Source: Lytechinus variegatus (taxonomy: Eukaryota; Echinodermata; Echinoidea; Temnopleuroida; Toxopneustidae). Taken from it: DNA of 64,000 nt. The DNA lies in the NCBI RefSeq assembly GCF_018143015.1, contig NC_054750.1, forward strand, positions 10,258,501-10,322,500, in the 5' to 3' direction. The translations under genes were made by a program, and so were the position numbers. A model generated the notes under the pieces. That model did not search any database. It was given only the letters and a program-made list of their open reading frames with translations, and was not told the origin of the DNA. The number at the start of each line of letters is the position of its first letter. Positions within the stretch are counted from its first letter, which is position 1. This document shows positions 1-12,422 of this stretch, piece by piece.

Positions 1-216
1 GATTCTTTTTTTTTGCAAATTATTGCTAGGTGGATCGTACTTATTGATATAATTCGTGCATTTTTTAGAAGAATAAATGTCAAGTTCCTGAGGTTGATTG
101 TATTCTTATCTTGTTACAGTTACTCTTAGGAGGTTGGTGCATTTTGATTTGATTATTGCAATGAATTTAGATACCTATTTCCATCTTGTTTCTTGTTATT
201 TTTGTTTATTTTCCAG
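1..216 (+). other. Intron of the gene entering from the left
   Basis: AT-rich sequence that ends in a long pyrimidine tract and a consensus acceptor (TTTATTTTCCAG, ending at 216). It is read as the last intron of a gene whose body lies left of the window. No exon is visible in it. Confidence 0.5.
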
Positions 217-292
217 GATTGAGCCAGCAAACGAGTTCTATGATGGAGAGAAAGACCAAGATAAGGAGGATGGTGTTGTGTTAGATGTATAA
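217..292 (+). CDS. C-terminal coding exon of an unrecognised gene
   Basis: This is the terminal coding exon of a plus-strand gene that starts outside the window. It begins right after a strong acceptor at 215-216 and stays open to a TAA stop at 290-292. In the only sensible frame it encodes about 25 residues (IEPANEFYDGEKDQDKEDG followed by VVLDV), which are hydrophilic and acidic, with a hydrophobic last five residues that could resemble a short C-terminal docking tail. The exon starts one base into the last position of a codon, so the preceding exon must end in phase 2. I do not recognise the protein, and the exon is too short to name a family. The main doubt is whether the frame is truly coding; the splice site, the abrupt open frame and the drop in AT content support it. 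Confidence 0.5.
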
Positions 293-627
293 CAAACGTT
301 GCATTCACTGATGATTAATGTGAATGCACTCCTATTCAGTCAATGAGAAGGGGAGTTCACATATGTATTCAAGCACCACATGCGTATTTCCTGGTCATCA
401 ATGTATTGTTGTTTGCCGTGAATGGCTTGTCTGAGCTACTACCTGATGTAGCAACGTAGTGTTATGTTGGGTTGCCATGTGTTTGGATTTGAACTTGACC
501 TTTACAGTTTCATCTCTCTAATTGATTTAATATTCCATGTTATACAACTCCCAAGAATGTTATGTAATCTGATTGGTCCAAATTGGATCACTTGATATTG
601 CGTGAATTGCACTATTGCATCCAAAAT

Positions 628-683
628 GCACTATCCTGCACTCTGACATCATACCAAAAGCACTATCCTGCACTCTGACATCA
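628..683 (+). repeat. Short tandem duplication, 2 x 24 bp
   Basis: The 24-base string starting GCACTATCCTGCACTCTGAC occurs at 628-651 and again at 660-683, separated by 8 bases. It lies in the 3' flank of the left-hand gene, just before a foldback element. The stretch 293-627 holds nothing else I can support and is probably 3' UTR or intergenic DNA. Confidence 0.75.
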
Positions 684-693
684 GAGTGGGGGA

Positions 694-895
694 TTGTATA
701 AAACAAACAATGCATGCATTCTTGTGCATAGAGGATCTAAACAATGAACTTTGTGCTCAACTCGCCAAATGGATATGCCGCACTCGGTCCTGCCGCTCCT
801 GCGGACGTCGTTGCGGTATATCCATTGGCTCTCCTTGCACATCGTTCATTATTTGGCCCTGCATGCACGCGCTTATGTGCATTATTTTTATAGTG
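694..895. mobile_element. Foldback MITE, about 200 bp
   Basis: The two halves are imperfect reverse complements. The left arm (TGTATAAAACAAACAATGCA, later AAATGGATATGCCGCA) matches the reverse complement of the right arm (CACTATAAAAATAATGCACA, later CCAATGGATATACCGCA). The centre is GC-rich (CTGCCGCTCCTGCGGACG). The open frames on both strands here come from the palindrome and are not genes. Confidence 0.6.
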
Positions 896-1872
896 ACACT
901 CTCATGCAAATTGTTGAGATGGTGTAATGAGCTGTGGTTCAGATGATAACTATTTTTAATAATACTTAATAATTTGCAATATTGATATAGCACTTAATAT
1001 AATTTTTCCTTGAGCATGGCTACCCTGATATAGGTACCCAAGCATTCAAGGAAGTCCTTCCTCCCCTGTACCCATTTACTGTATCTGTGTCGAGACTGGC
1101 AATTGTAGCTACATGCCTTAACAAAGGACATAATCTACATTTGCCATTCTCCACCCGGGTGTGGTTTTAACAGAACTGGTATCTACCAAGCCCTCATTTA
1201 TAGTGTAATGATTAATCATAGACTGGTACACTACAGTGAATTCAAATATAATTGATAATGTCCATATGTACCCTGAATCTTTGAAGATAAGTTCAGGAAT
1301 GTAATCTACGTATTGAGGTGAATATCACATTATGACCAATGAATATGCTTGCTTTGATTCCTTTCATCACGTATGTCAACTCCTCTTCTCATCTGTACAA
1401 TATGTAATGTATTACAGTCACAATGCATCATTCAAATGTAGAAAATATTTGTTATTTCCTTACTATGCCATGATAGCAGTTGTATGAAAGCACTATTTTG
1501 ATGTATACATGTACCTGTAATGCCTTAATGCTGCAGTAGCAAAAAAAAAGAAAAAACCCACTCCCTTTATTCAACATGACCCGTCCCCTTCTCACACTGT
1601 CCGTTTCCCACATTAGTGAATAAGCCACTAATGCCTGTTTGGTTTACCCAGCCACTGCCCTCCATCCTATTGAGGGCTAATTCCATTCCAGCAAGCAGTT
1701 GGTAGGAGATCCTTTATTTCCTCATTTCCAGTTTAGGCTGTGCAGTTCATCTGATACCCAATCGGTCTAAAACTACGTAGCGTATCTTATTTGACTAAAT
1801 GGTAATAGACCAACTTGTAATAAGAAAGAACCATGCAAACTGAGTAAGTCAAGCGACATTAGTTCATGATTA
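896..1872. other. Intergenic, nothing recognised
   Basis: AT-rich non-coding sequence with no open frame of note, no matched splice pairs and no repeat that I can pair inside this window. Confidence 0.4.
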
Positions 1873-2065
1873 CACGGCAAAAACGCCAGTGTTAATATAA
1901 CACCAGCCTGGTATCTATATCGAACACACCAGAGAAGTGATGAAACAACACCAGTTTTAATGCTTATCTGGTGTTAGCCAAACTGGTTTTGATTCAACAC
2001 TTCCCTGGTGCGTTCCGATATAGATGCTAGGCTGGCGTTTAATCAACTCTGGAGTTTTTGCAGTG
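1873..2065. mobile_element. Foldback MITE with CACTGCAAAAA-type ends
   Basis: An almost complete inverted repeat of about 193 bp. The left end reads CACGGCAAAAACGCCAGTGT and the right end, read backwards, CACTGCAAAAACTCCAGAGT. The arms continue through CACCAGCCTGGTATCTATAT against CGCCAGCCTAGCATCTATAT to a centre around 1965. TA lies on both sides (1871-1872 and 2066-2067), consistent with a TA target duplication. Confidence 0.85.
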
Positions 2066-2196
2066 TATGAAACAGATTTATGGTACTATTAATTACAGAT
2101 GGGTATTCAGTCAAGAATGGCTGCATAAAACTGTCAGGCAATATTATTTGGCTATAGTGGTGATATGCAAAGGGAGATACGAATCTTAAATATTTT

Positions 2197-2507
2197 GGCC
2201 TGTATTCTGAAGTTGGGTTTAACGTAAACTGAGGTTTAAATTGTGGTTTAAGTATGGACAGCCAATTGTTACATAATCACTAATGGTAAAGAGACATTAA
2301 ACTTCAGCTCATTCGGCTCTCAAATCATTTATAATTGTGTAGGAAGTATAAATAAATGATTGTCTTCACCATCGATAAATCAGGAAAGAGCACAGTAAAC
2401 ATAAGAAACATACAACTTAATAAAAATTTTGATACTTATGGCTTTCCATATTTGAACCACAACTTTAAACCTGAGTTTAAATTAAACCTGACTTCAGAAT
2501 ACGGGCC
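2197..2507. mobile_element. MITE with about 60 bp terminal inverted repeats
   Basis: The left end GGCCTGTATTCTGAAGTTGG pairs with the right end, which read backwards is GGCCCGTATTCTGAAGTCAG. The match runs about 60 bases inward through the GGTTTAA-rich part. The middle is unique AT-rich sequence. An open frame starting at 2356 lies largely inside the right arm and is not a gene. Confidence 0.85.
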
Positions 2508-4102
2508 TTTGACTGCAGAAACAAACAGTACCATCAGGTATGAGGAAGTAGTTTTTTTCTGAACTTTGTTTGGTTTATTAGCCATTTGATCTTGTAGACA
2601 ATGTGGTTGGTCCAATTCCCAGATCATTTCAAACACCACTATGGCAATACCCATTTGATCTTCTATCAGTTGGTCTTCTTGCTTATTTCATCTAATGATC
2701 AAAATCATTAAACAAGATGTAGTAGATACAGTGATTGCAATACAACATACTAGCAGGAAATATACTGCACCCGCTTTTAATTAAAGGCTTTTTGTCGAGT
2801 GAACTTTGTGAAGACACCAAGTGGCACTTTTTTACCTACATTTTTAATGTACTTTTAGCCCATATGATAGATTGAAGCAGGACCCAGTTACATAAAATGT
2901 TTTATCCTTTGCAATTGTTATAATTCTTTGATATTAGACAACCAATCAACAGGCACTGTTTCACATAACATGTCCATTACCAGTGCTAGTATTCTGTGAC
3001 ATATCTGTACTTATTCATTTCAATGACACCGTTTTTAGTGGCTTTTTAACTGTAGCGTATAGCTTGTACAGTAGCCTGACATTGATTACAAGTTTTGTGA
3101 TAATAGGTCCAAGCACTGTAAATGTTGGCAAGGTCACAGGCTTGGATCAATTAGAACTCTGCCCTTTGATCTGAAAAGTATTATGACAATATTGTAACTT
3201 TAAATATGCAATTAGGTACTATACTTTGTTCAGAAATTAATAAGAAATTATAGAACATATCGTGTATTTGTCATGGTCGCTTTCAAAATTGAGGTTAAAA
3301 CGTATTCAGAGACAGGTCCGTATATGCATGATAGTTGGATATATCAAACTTTCATCAAAGTTTACTTGCTACCTTTTAGAACTGAGTGTATCATGTAGGA
3401 ATTTCATGATTCAGTGAACGATGGTTTGGCATAACAGTTTGTCACCTTTTAGAACAGGGTGTCTCGTATAGGAAATTCATGAATCAAAACTTCATTTGTG
3501 TCCATTGGGTGATTTCTAGGCTGAATATGTCAAATATTTAGTAAAAAAAACCTGAGTTGTTGTTTCAAATAATAATGATATTAATTTCTTGTAAAGTGCA
3601 TACTATCATGCTTCTTTTCAAGAAAAAGCTCAAATCTTTACAAATTGCTAGCATTGATCTTCCATGCAATACACTGCCAACAGACAGAGACAGATAATTT
3701 GATCTTCTTGGAATCTTTGAGATTTGGAGCAGTTATTTTTTAAAACCAAATTGTAGATTTCCCTTTCTTTGAAAGTGAAACATGCATAAATAAACCTGAA
3801 ACTTAACAGGATAAAGCCTGGCGCACATTTACACGATCCAATATGACCCACTTTTTTTTTACAAATTGCATTTTGCAGTGGATATGAAATTTCCAAGTTC
3901 TAAGTGAACTTCTGTGTATTTTATGTTTGGAATAATGCTGGGAACTTAGAAATCTGCAAGCTTTTTGGTTTCTTTGAAAATCAAATCATACCAAATTGTG
4001 TACTGTTCACCAGGCTTAACTGTTACATTACAGGTATATGTATTTGTGTACATTATTTTTACTGAATAAATGGCATAAGTAATTCTATGGGAGCGCATAT
4101 CT

Positions 4103-4375
4103 GGGCGCATCGTGGTCTAGTAGTTCTGACTCTCGCCTTTAATACAGAGGGCCGTGGGTCTGAATCCTAGCCATGGCATGATTTCAGTCAGCAAGAAATT
4201 TATCCACATTGTGCAGCACTCAACCCAGGTGAGGTCAATGAGTACCCGCCAGTATTAATTCCTTGCATGCACTGAGCGCTGGTGATGGTAGCTCAAGCTA
4301 AAGCTGGGGTAATAATAGCAAGCATGTTGTATCCTCAGGCAAATAGGGCTATATAAATACAGCTATTATAATTAT
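4103..4375 (+). mobile_element. tRNA-derived SINE
   Basis: A tRNA-like head carries a polymerase III box A (TGGTCTAGTAG, 4113-4123) and box B (GGTCTGAATCC, 4157-4167) about 34 bp apart. A tRNA-unrelated body follows, ending in an AT-rich tail (GCTATATAAATACAGCTATT). The head does not fold into a complete tRNA and the body continues well beyond it, so this is a SINE and not a tRNA gene. A piece with a similar tail (TTTTATAGCGCATATCA) lies near 45620. Confidence 0.85.
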
Positions 4376-4818
4376 CTGGGGTTTTTCTCAATGAGAATAA
4401 TCTGACCAAAAGTCATGCTTAAATGCCAATTTGCATGTAATATTACATTACATAATCTCACTAATCTCTAATTCTGGTAATTATGTGCATCTGTAGCATC
4501 ATTCAACCAGCCACAGGGATTTTTATGTACCACATGCACCTGGAAATTCAAGTCAAATTTTGAGTCAGACTTCAATCTTGGTGGAAACAACCCTCTCATC
4601 TCCATTTCTTGGGCCCACGTTTTAACAAGATTCTTTACTATGGAAAATGATAAGATGGAAAAAAAAGTTAGATGGTGACAAGTTCTAGGGTACCTTGTAA
4701 ACACTACCTGTTGTGTAATTTATGTGACTCAAAATCACCCAAAATGTACCAATATTCTATTTTTGTATAACTATTTGTTGATTGTATACTCTATAACACT
4801 GTTATGTTTTAGTAGATG

Positions 4819-5330
4819 ATGAGAGATATTTATTCAGACCCGTTGACATGTTTACTCTTGTTTGATACAGAGTCAAGGATATTTTGCAGTCTCAGAAAGT
4901 CATAATCTTGGAAATCCTGTTGTCTATTTTCACTTTCAGAAAATTTATGAACATATTCATGGCTACCAATATGTAATTTGGATATTCTTTGTACAGGGAC
5001 TAAATAGTTTTAGTAGGCTATGGGGAATGATGAACTATGCAATGGTAACTTCCATGAAAATCTTGATTCTGATTGGCTAATTAGTGATGTTGCCATGGTA
5101 ATTACTATTGATTGCAAAGTACAATCATTTATTCATAAGAGTAAAAGATATTTATTCAGACCTAAGGTTTACTCGTGTATGGGATCTTCCGCAGTCTTAG
5201 AAATTCATAGTCCTCATGGAGACAGAGGCAAAAGTATCTGTCTGGCACTATGTAACCAGGACTCAAATCAGTGATTTTCGCTGTCCAGTGTTATAAGCTA
5301 CTGAAATCCTTGCATCTGATTGGCTCAGAG
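4819..5330 (+). repeat. Diverged direct duplication, period about 0.3 kb
   Basis: The block from TTTATTCAGACC through CAGTCTCAGAAAGTCATAAT (4826-4910) recurs in diverged form at 5147-5215. A TGATTGGCT motif follows in this zone, near 5070 and 5317. The last part (TTATAAGCTACTGAAATCCT, 5290 on) reappears inverted at about 34205-34265, so this belongs to a dispersed repeat family. Confidence 0.55.
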
Positions 5331-6265
5331 GAGATTAGTGATTTTTTTTTGTTTAATGAAATATGTCCCTGGTCCCTTGAAATCGCCTTTTGTACTGGAT
5401 CCATTGATGATTTTTGGGGGGCTTTTCCATTTGCAGGGGTTATTTCAGACATTTTTCGGGGACTCAATTGTCCTCAATCCCCCATATTTTTTTTTTGCTT
5501 TGTTCTTTGTTTAGTATTTTGTGGTGCTGATTACTTCATTATTTCATTCTCAAAAGAGGATAGAATTATTATTTGATACTATTAATTTGACCTCTCAAGT
5601 GATATTGATGGGGAAATTAATATAATAATTGTAAATTATTTCACTGCAGACTTATTTCTGAAATTTAAGTCGGTTGTAGGGTTGTGACTTTTTTGTATGA
5701 GAAATGTACATAGTGGTGAAACCCGAACTTGTATTGTAATTTTTCGAACCTTCCATGTAAATATGCATAGTATAGAATTTCTGAATATTTTTTGTGTGCT
5801 GTACGTGTTTTGTTACCAATGTGTACATTGTCTATTGAAATATTAAGTAAGTGTAATGTTTTTTGGAATGGCAATACAAATGTCCGTGTAAATAAATAAA
5901 ATACACAAGCACACAGGAAAGCATTTGGTGTTTCAAGGTTTGTTTTATTGAAATGTTCTGCCACATAAAACACAATTCATGTGATAAATTTGTTTACTAG
6001 GTTCAAGTTGTACTGAGCTTTGGAAAAAAATTCCTCCTTTCTTGAAAAAAGTCATATACCATGGTTGTTTTATTGGCCTTCTTAATTTTTACCTTGTTTT
6101 ATGAATTCACTACTTTAAGATGTTTCAAGGATCTTCCCTGTGTGTTGAGCATGGTGGCCTCCTTTTGATTGAAGTGCTCCCCCCTCCTCCCCCGACCGAC
6201 TTGGATATACAATCTTGTGGGTGGGGTTTACTATTAACCCTGATGTATGAACGTCCCTCCCCTAT
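5331..6265. other. Gene-free stretch
   Basis: AT-rich sequence with no supported gene. AATAAA-type motifs near 5890 on the plus strand could be polyadenylation signals, but no transcript unit can be tied to them. Confidence 0.35.
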
Positions 6266-6634
6266 GCACACTTTACGACTGTTCGCGATCTGATTTTGGA
6301 ACGAATCGCATATTGCTCATTTTCCGAAAATGTGAATGGAACATATCATTTTATTTGAGGTTAAAATTAATGGAAAGAATACTAATATAATTTTGAAAGA
6401 TTGCAAGCCTTTATTTTGGAGTAAAGGCAAAATTAGTTCCAAATCTTAGCTAAATTAAATACGCTTTTATTCTAAGAAGGATGATAGCATAGTCACAGAA
6501 TTGAACATAGGTATTCGTACGATGATATAGAACAGTACGCAGTAAGATATTCCAAGTCTCAATACTAGCATCAAATTCTACTACTTTTTATTCTGAAATC
6601 GGGTCGCAGACCAATCGTAAGGTGTGCGGTCGCC
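6266..6634 (-). mobile_element. MITE family D, copy 1 (about 370 bp)
   Basis: The ends are inverted repeats: GCACACTTTACGACTGTTCG on the left, and on the right, read backwards, GCGACCGCACACCTTACGAT. The same element lies in the opposite orientation at 25704-26110. The copies share internal phrases such as TTTGGAGTAAAGGC / GCCTTTACTCCAAA and the GGTATTCGTACGATGAT stretch. No coding sequence. Confidence 0.85.
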
Positions 6635-6982
6635 TTTACACGCATGATTAAGTGGTTAAAAATGACTGTTCACTTTATCTCTACAACTTCTGCATCTCAC
6701 GATCACGCCAGTCTCTCTCCCCTTCCCCTTGTATGATTTACACAAGACTATAGAATGACCAAACCAAACACACAATTTCAAAGGTAGGCAAAAGGTTCAC
6801 AATTTATTTGAAATTTAAAAACTCCGACTTTCTATTTGATAACTCTACCATCATAATCTACGACGATATACAGCTGAGCAGTCACACACATAGTTGTTCA
6901 AATATATTTTGCTCGATCACTATATCAGTTTTTAGAGGTTAAAAAATGAATATCGATCGAAATCAACTCGCAAACAACGTCT

Positions 6983-7103
6983 GGGCCCGTTTCTTTACGA
7001 TTATTATAACTTCCTCATGACGCAATCTATGAAATTACCATGGTAACACTGCCTAATGACAAAGCAACCATAATCGTAAATACGTCTTTATGAAATGGGC
7101 CCC
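6983..7103. mobile_element. Short foldback MITE with GGGCCC ends
   Basis: Left end GGGCCCGTTTCTTTACGATT; right end, read backwards, GGGGCCCATTTCATAAAGAC. The inner arms both contain the AATCGTAA / TTACGATT pair. The total is about 120 bp. Ends with a (T)TTCATAAA / TTTATGAAA core are also seen in elements at 57868 and 58364. Confidence 0.75.
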
Positions 7104-7740
7104 CCGTTTTGATAAACTAAGTTTTCAGAGCGACTATTTTAAAGATGAGTCAAATATAACGTATACGAAACCAGTCAAAATAATCTAATCCTGAGTAATT
7201 AACTACACGTTTAAGTCAATAAATGAGTGGCTACTAATGCCTAGTTCGTCATGGTAATTCGGATCCAATAAGGGTTTTAGACTTCGTTATTGTAAATGAA
7301 ATTTAGAGCATCATACATAAAAGTAAAGTTGGGCCTATTATTTTTGTTTCTAACATTGAGAAAACTTATCTTCTTTCAACGGAAAAGTAGTGAAGAATAA
7401 TAGAAAAAAATACCAGCGGTACTTTTAATATGCCTACTTTAATAATTAGGCCTATGTATATACGTAAGGCAAATTACTTTACTCTGTATTCAAACAAGAT
7501 GAAATATATACATACATATATTATTGTAGTTATATTTTTCTTACAAGCTATAACGTGTGAGCAGTCAGTGATTTGATATAGAATAAAATCAAATGGATAA
7601 ACTGTACATCAAAGGGCATTATTATAATTAGCTATCAAAATTAGTATTTACATAGGAAATCTAAGATACGAATGTCATAATAATTATGATGAATAAGTAC
7701 ATGAGTATTTTAAGTTTCAATTTGGCCATGCAGGAAGCAC

Positions 7741-7958
7741 AAGGGCGGCGCCGGGATATTTTAATGAGGGAGTGGGGGGGGGGGCAAGCGACATATCTCC
7801 TCGATTGAATTACAGTGGAAATATATAGTTCGACGACCTACACCTCGTTGATGCATTCTCTTTATATATTTCTTCGCTTATTCTTTTTCTTCCTTTCACT
7901 GTTTGAAAAATCAAAGGGATTGCCTCTCCCTGCCCCCCCCCCCCCCGGTGTCGCCCCT
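7741..7958. mobile_element. MITE-like element with homopolymer G/C arms
   Basis: The left end AGGGCGGCGCCGGG and the right end, read backwards, AGGGGCGACACCGGGG are inverted repeats. Each is followed inward by a run of 10-15 G (or C). The interior is AT-rich without an open frame. Confidence 0.6.
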
Positions 7959-9999
7959 GAAGAAATCAAAAGATAACCAAGAAGACCTGAGAGCAAACAC
8001 GTGTTTAAAACTCTATAATGAACAAGTTTAAACTCTAGAAAAGTCTACAACATGAAAACATATACTATTTTCAACATCGATACAGTATTTGTGTGGTATA
8101 TATCTTTAAGCACGATTATTTTGCTTTAGGAAACGAATATTTAGTTTCAGGTATATTTGATAGACAAAAATAAGATTTGTATGATTGGATCTTAAGAAAA
8201 TAATAACATCAATAACGATACATTTACTGTTTTGTTCGATCAAGCTTGAAGCCGGTGCACCGTTTTAACACATCGTACGTCTGCATGTTTAAACTAATAA
8301 ACTACAAATATCATATTTTCAACACAACCTAGTGTAAAAACCGGACATACATTTTATTCAGGAAACAACTTTCATAAAAATACAAAAACTAAATGTAAGG
8401 AACAATGATGTGATGACAAAATGAATGTAATTGTACTACGACGTCTATCAAAATTTCGTGAAAGATTAGTTTCTCGCAAACAACGAAATCCAACATTGTG
8501 ACTATCACGCTCCATTCACTTAGTATCTGCTTTTTTTTGGGGTGTGCTTTAAAGATAAATTAAGGTTTGAAAGCGTCATACTGTATCATATCCAAAAGCT
8601 ATTTTTTAATTATATTTTTGCTTCTGCCGACCAGAGTTTACGAAAGTTGGACTTCAACCATTCGCTTCTTAAAACACATGACCCAAGGCATCTGATTTTT
8701 CTCTGTAAAATACCACACTTTTCCCGCCATTTTATTACTCTTTTTAAATTTAGGGTGTTTACAGGCACAAAACAATCGTAATGATGTAGTTTGGCGCCTG
8801 CTTGCAAAAGATTCCACAAATGCCAAGAAATAGGTCTACACCATAGAAATATAGTTTGATTATAACCAATATATATTTATGGTATACACAGCACCGTGTT
8901 GTATCAAATTGCATTATAGCAATGAATTCATTCACCGCTCAACATAGACACAAAATATTGCTACAAACATGGTACATGGACTTTTGTTGTTTGTTTTTTA
9001 TCATATGTAATTCAAAAGTCAGTTTCTACCCGACGAAACAACTACGGCTAATATCATCATAAAATATTGAATTGATGAGAAATACTTAAAAGGCCGCATT
9101 CAACACTATTTTAATAATATAATATTAATAAGTACAACAAGCCTCTTTGTTTTAATTCGGAATACATAAGAGATAATCATCGTGAACTCCACAATATTAT
9201 GAAAAGTTAAGTGTAAATTAGCAGAAAGTAGAGTTATAACAGCTCTTAAATCGTAAGGGAATCGCAACTGCCATATTTGGCGAACACTTAAATTATTTCA
9301 CACTAAAGGCCCCAGCTCTGAGTTCCCATACGAATGTATTGATATGAATATCAAGAAATTAATAAGTCGATCTGTCACGTTATCGTTTATGACTGTGAAA
9401 GAGCCACCTTTACCCTTTTGAGTTGAAATGATGTTACATTGAAGTTGCCGAAGTAATAGATGAAACTTTCCAGCCAGCAATACCGATTAGGAGTTGCTGT
9501 ATCAACAACCATTTCAGCTGACCAACCAGCACTTTAACAAACACATAGACCGTTCCAACGAAAATTGTCGTATAAACTCCAAACTCTTATCGATCTATAC
9601 GACTGTGTTTGTGGACCAAAAAAAAGATTGAAAAAAGATTGACTTCTAACTCCTATCATATTAACATTTTCAATTCATTTTTTTTTTTTATTTTGGCTCC
9701 CTCGTTGCAAATTAGCAATGTAAAGAAATTAGAAACAACGGTCACTGCTGGCGGACATACAAGAACATCAGGTAAAAAAATGATTGGAACGCTTTCGGTT
9801 TTCTAATCTCCCAACTTAAATTGGAAATGTTCCGTTTATCGCAAGGCAACTTATCTTGTATTGAATGAGTACAGAAAGACGCTTTAATGTACAACGTATA
9901 GATTGACCAAATAGATCTGCTTTTTATTGATGACGTTATTGCTACACGTGATACCATAATATACTGAAATTGTTGAATAATAAGGGGACAGGGTTGGTG
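7959..9999. other. Gene-free stretch downstream of the membrane-protein gene
   Basis: AT-rich sequence. The minus-strand gene at 10000-13841 ends here. An AATAAA on the minus strand (TTTATT at about 9923-9928) lies about 75 bases past its stop and is a plausible polyadenylation signal. No other gene is supported between 7959 and 9900. Confidence 0.4.
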
Positions 10000-10045
10000 C
10001 TATTGCTTGTATGTCGTCTCTGATGTTACCGTGACGTATGAAGTT
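10000..10045 (-). CDS. Exon 4: cytoplasmic tail of the acidic membrane protein
   Basis: Last coding exon of the minus-strand gene at 10000-13841. The acceptor is TTTCCTTACAG. One base completes the Gly codon begun in exon 3 (phase 2), and the frame then reads TSYVTVTSETTYKQ to a TAG stop at 10000-10002. The tail is short and rich in Ser, Thr and Tyr, so it offers many possible phosphorylation sites. Phase agreement with exon 3 supports the join; the alternative frame gives a six-residue tail but needs a non-GT donor. Confidence 0.65.
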
Positions 10046-10700
10046 CTGTAAGGAAATAGAACAGAGAGAGGGAGAAAAAAAATAAAATATATACCTTATA
10101 AGATCATCTGAGAGATAAAAACATTTTGTTTCTTTGTGGAGCTAGTACTGATTTAAGAATATTTTATGCAATCGGATGAGATTTTTATTTTAAATCGTAA
10201 GGAGAATATCACTGGACTTCGCCAGAATATTGTGGTGTCCAGAATCTCTACATGATGATTGAAACTCCTTGTCAAAAAGTTGGACGTCGCGCGGCACACA
10301 TATTTAAATACAATTATTGGATGTATCAACAAACCATTCTGATTGGTCAACAGTGTATGTGCTGAACATTAGGTGCATGCAACAAAGAATTATTTTGATT
10401 GGTGATTGACATTATTTTATTGACTGCCAACATTGTGATTTATTGACGAATATAGGCCTACACTATACATATCATAGATTTAATATAAATCGGGATCGGC
10501 TAGGGTTAGTGAACACTAAAATACTGGATTTTGATTTTAAATTTAATGAGTTAAATCGAAACCCCATAATTAGAAAAAAAACAATAGGAATTGAATTTGA
10601 ATAAAAAATTATCACAGAGAATAGACAAAGTGGATTAATCTTAAACCTCTAATGCTAAACAAATAAAATATGAAATCCATAGTGATTGATATATACTTAC

Positions 10701-10803
10701 CCCCTGTATTTCCAGTAACACAGTCCAAAAAAGGTCCCCAAAGCTCCCAAAATAAGTAAAGTTGCAAGAATGGCAAGAGCTATTTGACCATCATTCAATC
10801 CAC
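10701..10803 (-). CDS. Exon 3: transmembrane segment
   Basis: This exon encodes the single membrane-spanning segment of the protein. After the acceptor (TTTGATGTAG) it reads GGLNDGQ, then about 23 hydrophobic residues (IALAILATLLILGALGTFF, then GLCYW), then the stop-transfer residues KYR. The donor is GG|GTAAGT. The exon enters in phase 1 and leaves in phase 2, fitting both neighbours. The basic KYR after the helix predicts an outside N-terminus and an inside C-terminus, which agrees with the signal peptide in exon 1. Confidence 0.75.
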
Positions 10804-11414
10804 CTACATCAAAGTCAAGAAAACACACACACAATGCATTCATCATCAATATTTGCATTTTACTGTATACAGTCCACTGGCTGTTAGATAAATAATAAAA
10901 AAAAAGAAGACAAATATTGATATTGCTACTCATTGCATGGGCTATACAAGAAAATCTCTTTTTTGCATACATAAACTGATATATCTACTAAAAAGTATCG
11001 ATTTTGATTGTATTTAAAATGCGATAAAGGATCGGATGAGTATATCATGAAACAAATAAGTTTATAAACTACAGTGAGATCCTTACATCTGATTGGAGAG
11101 AGAATTTATCAGATAAAATCACTGGAAAGATGTTTTATGAAGCACCCCCTATTCGCTTTCTGGATTTGACAATAGTAAATCCATTAAAAATATATTCTTC
11201 TTTTTATGTTCCGTGATTTAATCATGTAAATCCTTTGTAAGTAACGTGATTTTTGATGATTTATTTCAATGAAAACTTAAATATGAAAAACATATAATTT
11301 GCCTTTTCGTGATTAGAGGTTAAAATGTTAAAGCAGACCTGTGTTTAGAAATCTTGACAAATTCATTTAGTTTTGTCACGCAATTTACGATGTCAAAGAC
11401 GTTTAAATATATAC

Positions 11415-11657
11415 CTCCGTCTTTATCGTCATCATCTTTTCCTTTATGTCCGTCCATATCGCCGTCGCCCTCCATACCATCACCATCACCATCGCCGTCC
11501 GTATCATTGCCATCGTCTCCGTCTACAGGTGCATATGTAACAGTGCCTGCTGCTGCCGTAGTCCCTTCATTGGGAGGGGGTGCCGATGAAACGGGTGGTC
11601 GGGGGGTCGAAGGGGGTGGCGTTACCGGGCTTGGGCCATCGGTAGCATTACTCGAAT
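11415..11657 (-). CDS. Exon 2: Pro/Thr/Ser and Asp/Gly-rich acidic ectodomain
   Basis: This exon supplies most of the extracellular part of a small type I membrane protein. It starts DSSNATDGPSPVTPPPSTPR, a mucin-like stretch with an N-glycosylation sequon (NAT). It ends in about 40 residues dominated by Asp and Gly (VDGDDGNDTDGDGDGDGMEG and onward to a KGKDDDDKDGG end) that could bind calcium or mineral surfaces. Acceptor TTTATTATTAG; donor GAG|GTATAT; phases 1 and 1. The whole protein is 158 residues: signal peptide, this domain, one membrane helix and a 14-15 residue tail. That architecture and size resemble descriptions of the sea-urchin skeletogenic protein P16 (about 172 residues, acidic, type I). 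I cannot align it, so the identity is only a hypothesis. The plus-strand Ser/Pro-rich frame opposite is its shadow. Confidence 0.75.
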
Positions 11658-12289
11658 CTAATAATAAAGGGGAAATGTATTCATATAATTGTGATGAATT
11701 ATATATAGGCAAATGAGGGAAGCTAAATCTTTTCTGGTAATTGGTTGGTGAGATGATCTTTTATATCTTTGTAATCTCACAGGTTATAAACCTGCTATCT
11801 GAACATCATGTCTCACAGGGCTGTAAATGTCGCCATTGCTTTTCAGATATATAATTTACATTTCATGTTGGCCTATATATTATACAAAGACAAATAAATG
11901 CAATATCGACCCCTAGCTGTACTGAAATATATCAACAAACACTTAACCAGGCAGATTTAGTGCATTTTTAATCTATCATCTAAATGCTGTGGGTTTTTTT
12001 TTTATAAATAAAAGACTGAGTTTTCTACTGGAATCAGTTGCACATCAAGAGGTCCCTTTTTCAAATGGCTTCCATTATCTGACGCAGGGGTGACCTGTAG
12101 ATATATCTGTGGCAGTTATTTTATCGATATGATTATAGGGTGACTAAGGGTCTAAATAACAATCGTCATGAAGTTCAATAAAAGGGCATACGTCTGATCA
12201 AATAGGATAAAATTATGACACGTTCTTTTATTCGATCGATTGCTTGATTGATATCACTAAACATGCTAAAAGGTCACTGAAAGTATCAA

Positions 12290-12364
12290 GCGGATCCAAT
12301 GGGCGAAGCATGCCACCCCCTCCCTATTAGCGGCGCAAGGGGGCGAGAAAGAAGAAGAAGGAGG

Positions 12365-12422
<58 letters not shown>

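Noticed and set aside
2356-2562. 68-residue frame at 2.4 kb
   Set aside because: Lies largely within the right half of a MITE with 60 bp inverted repeats.
4103-4175. Possible tRNA gene
   Set aside because: Box A and box B are present but no full cloverleaf forms, and a SINE body follows.
11354-11716. Plus-strand 120-residue Ser/Pro-rich frame
   Set aside because: Antisense shadow of exon 2 of the acidic membrane-protein gene, which has splice sites and phase agreement on the other strand.
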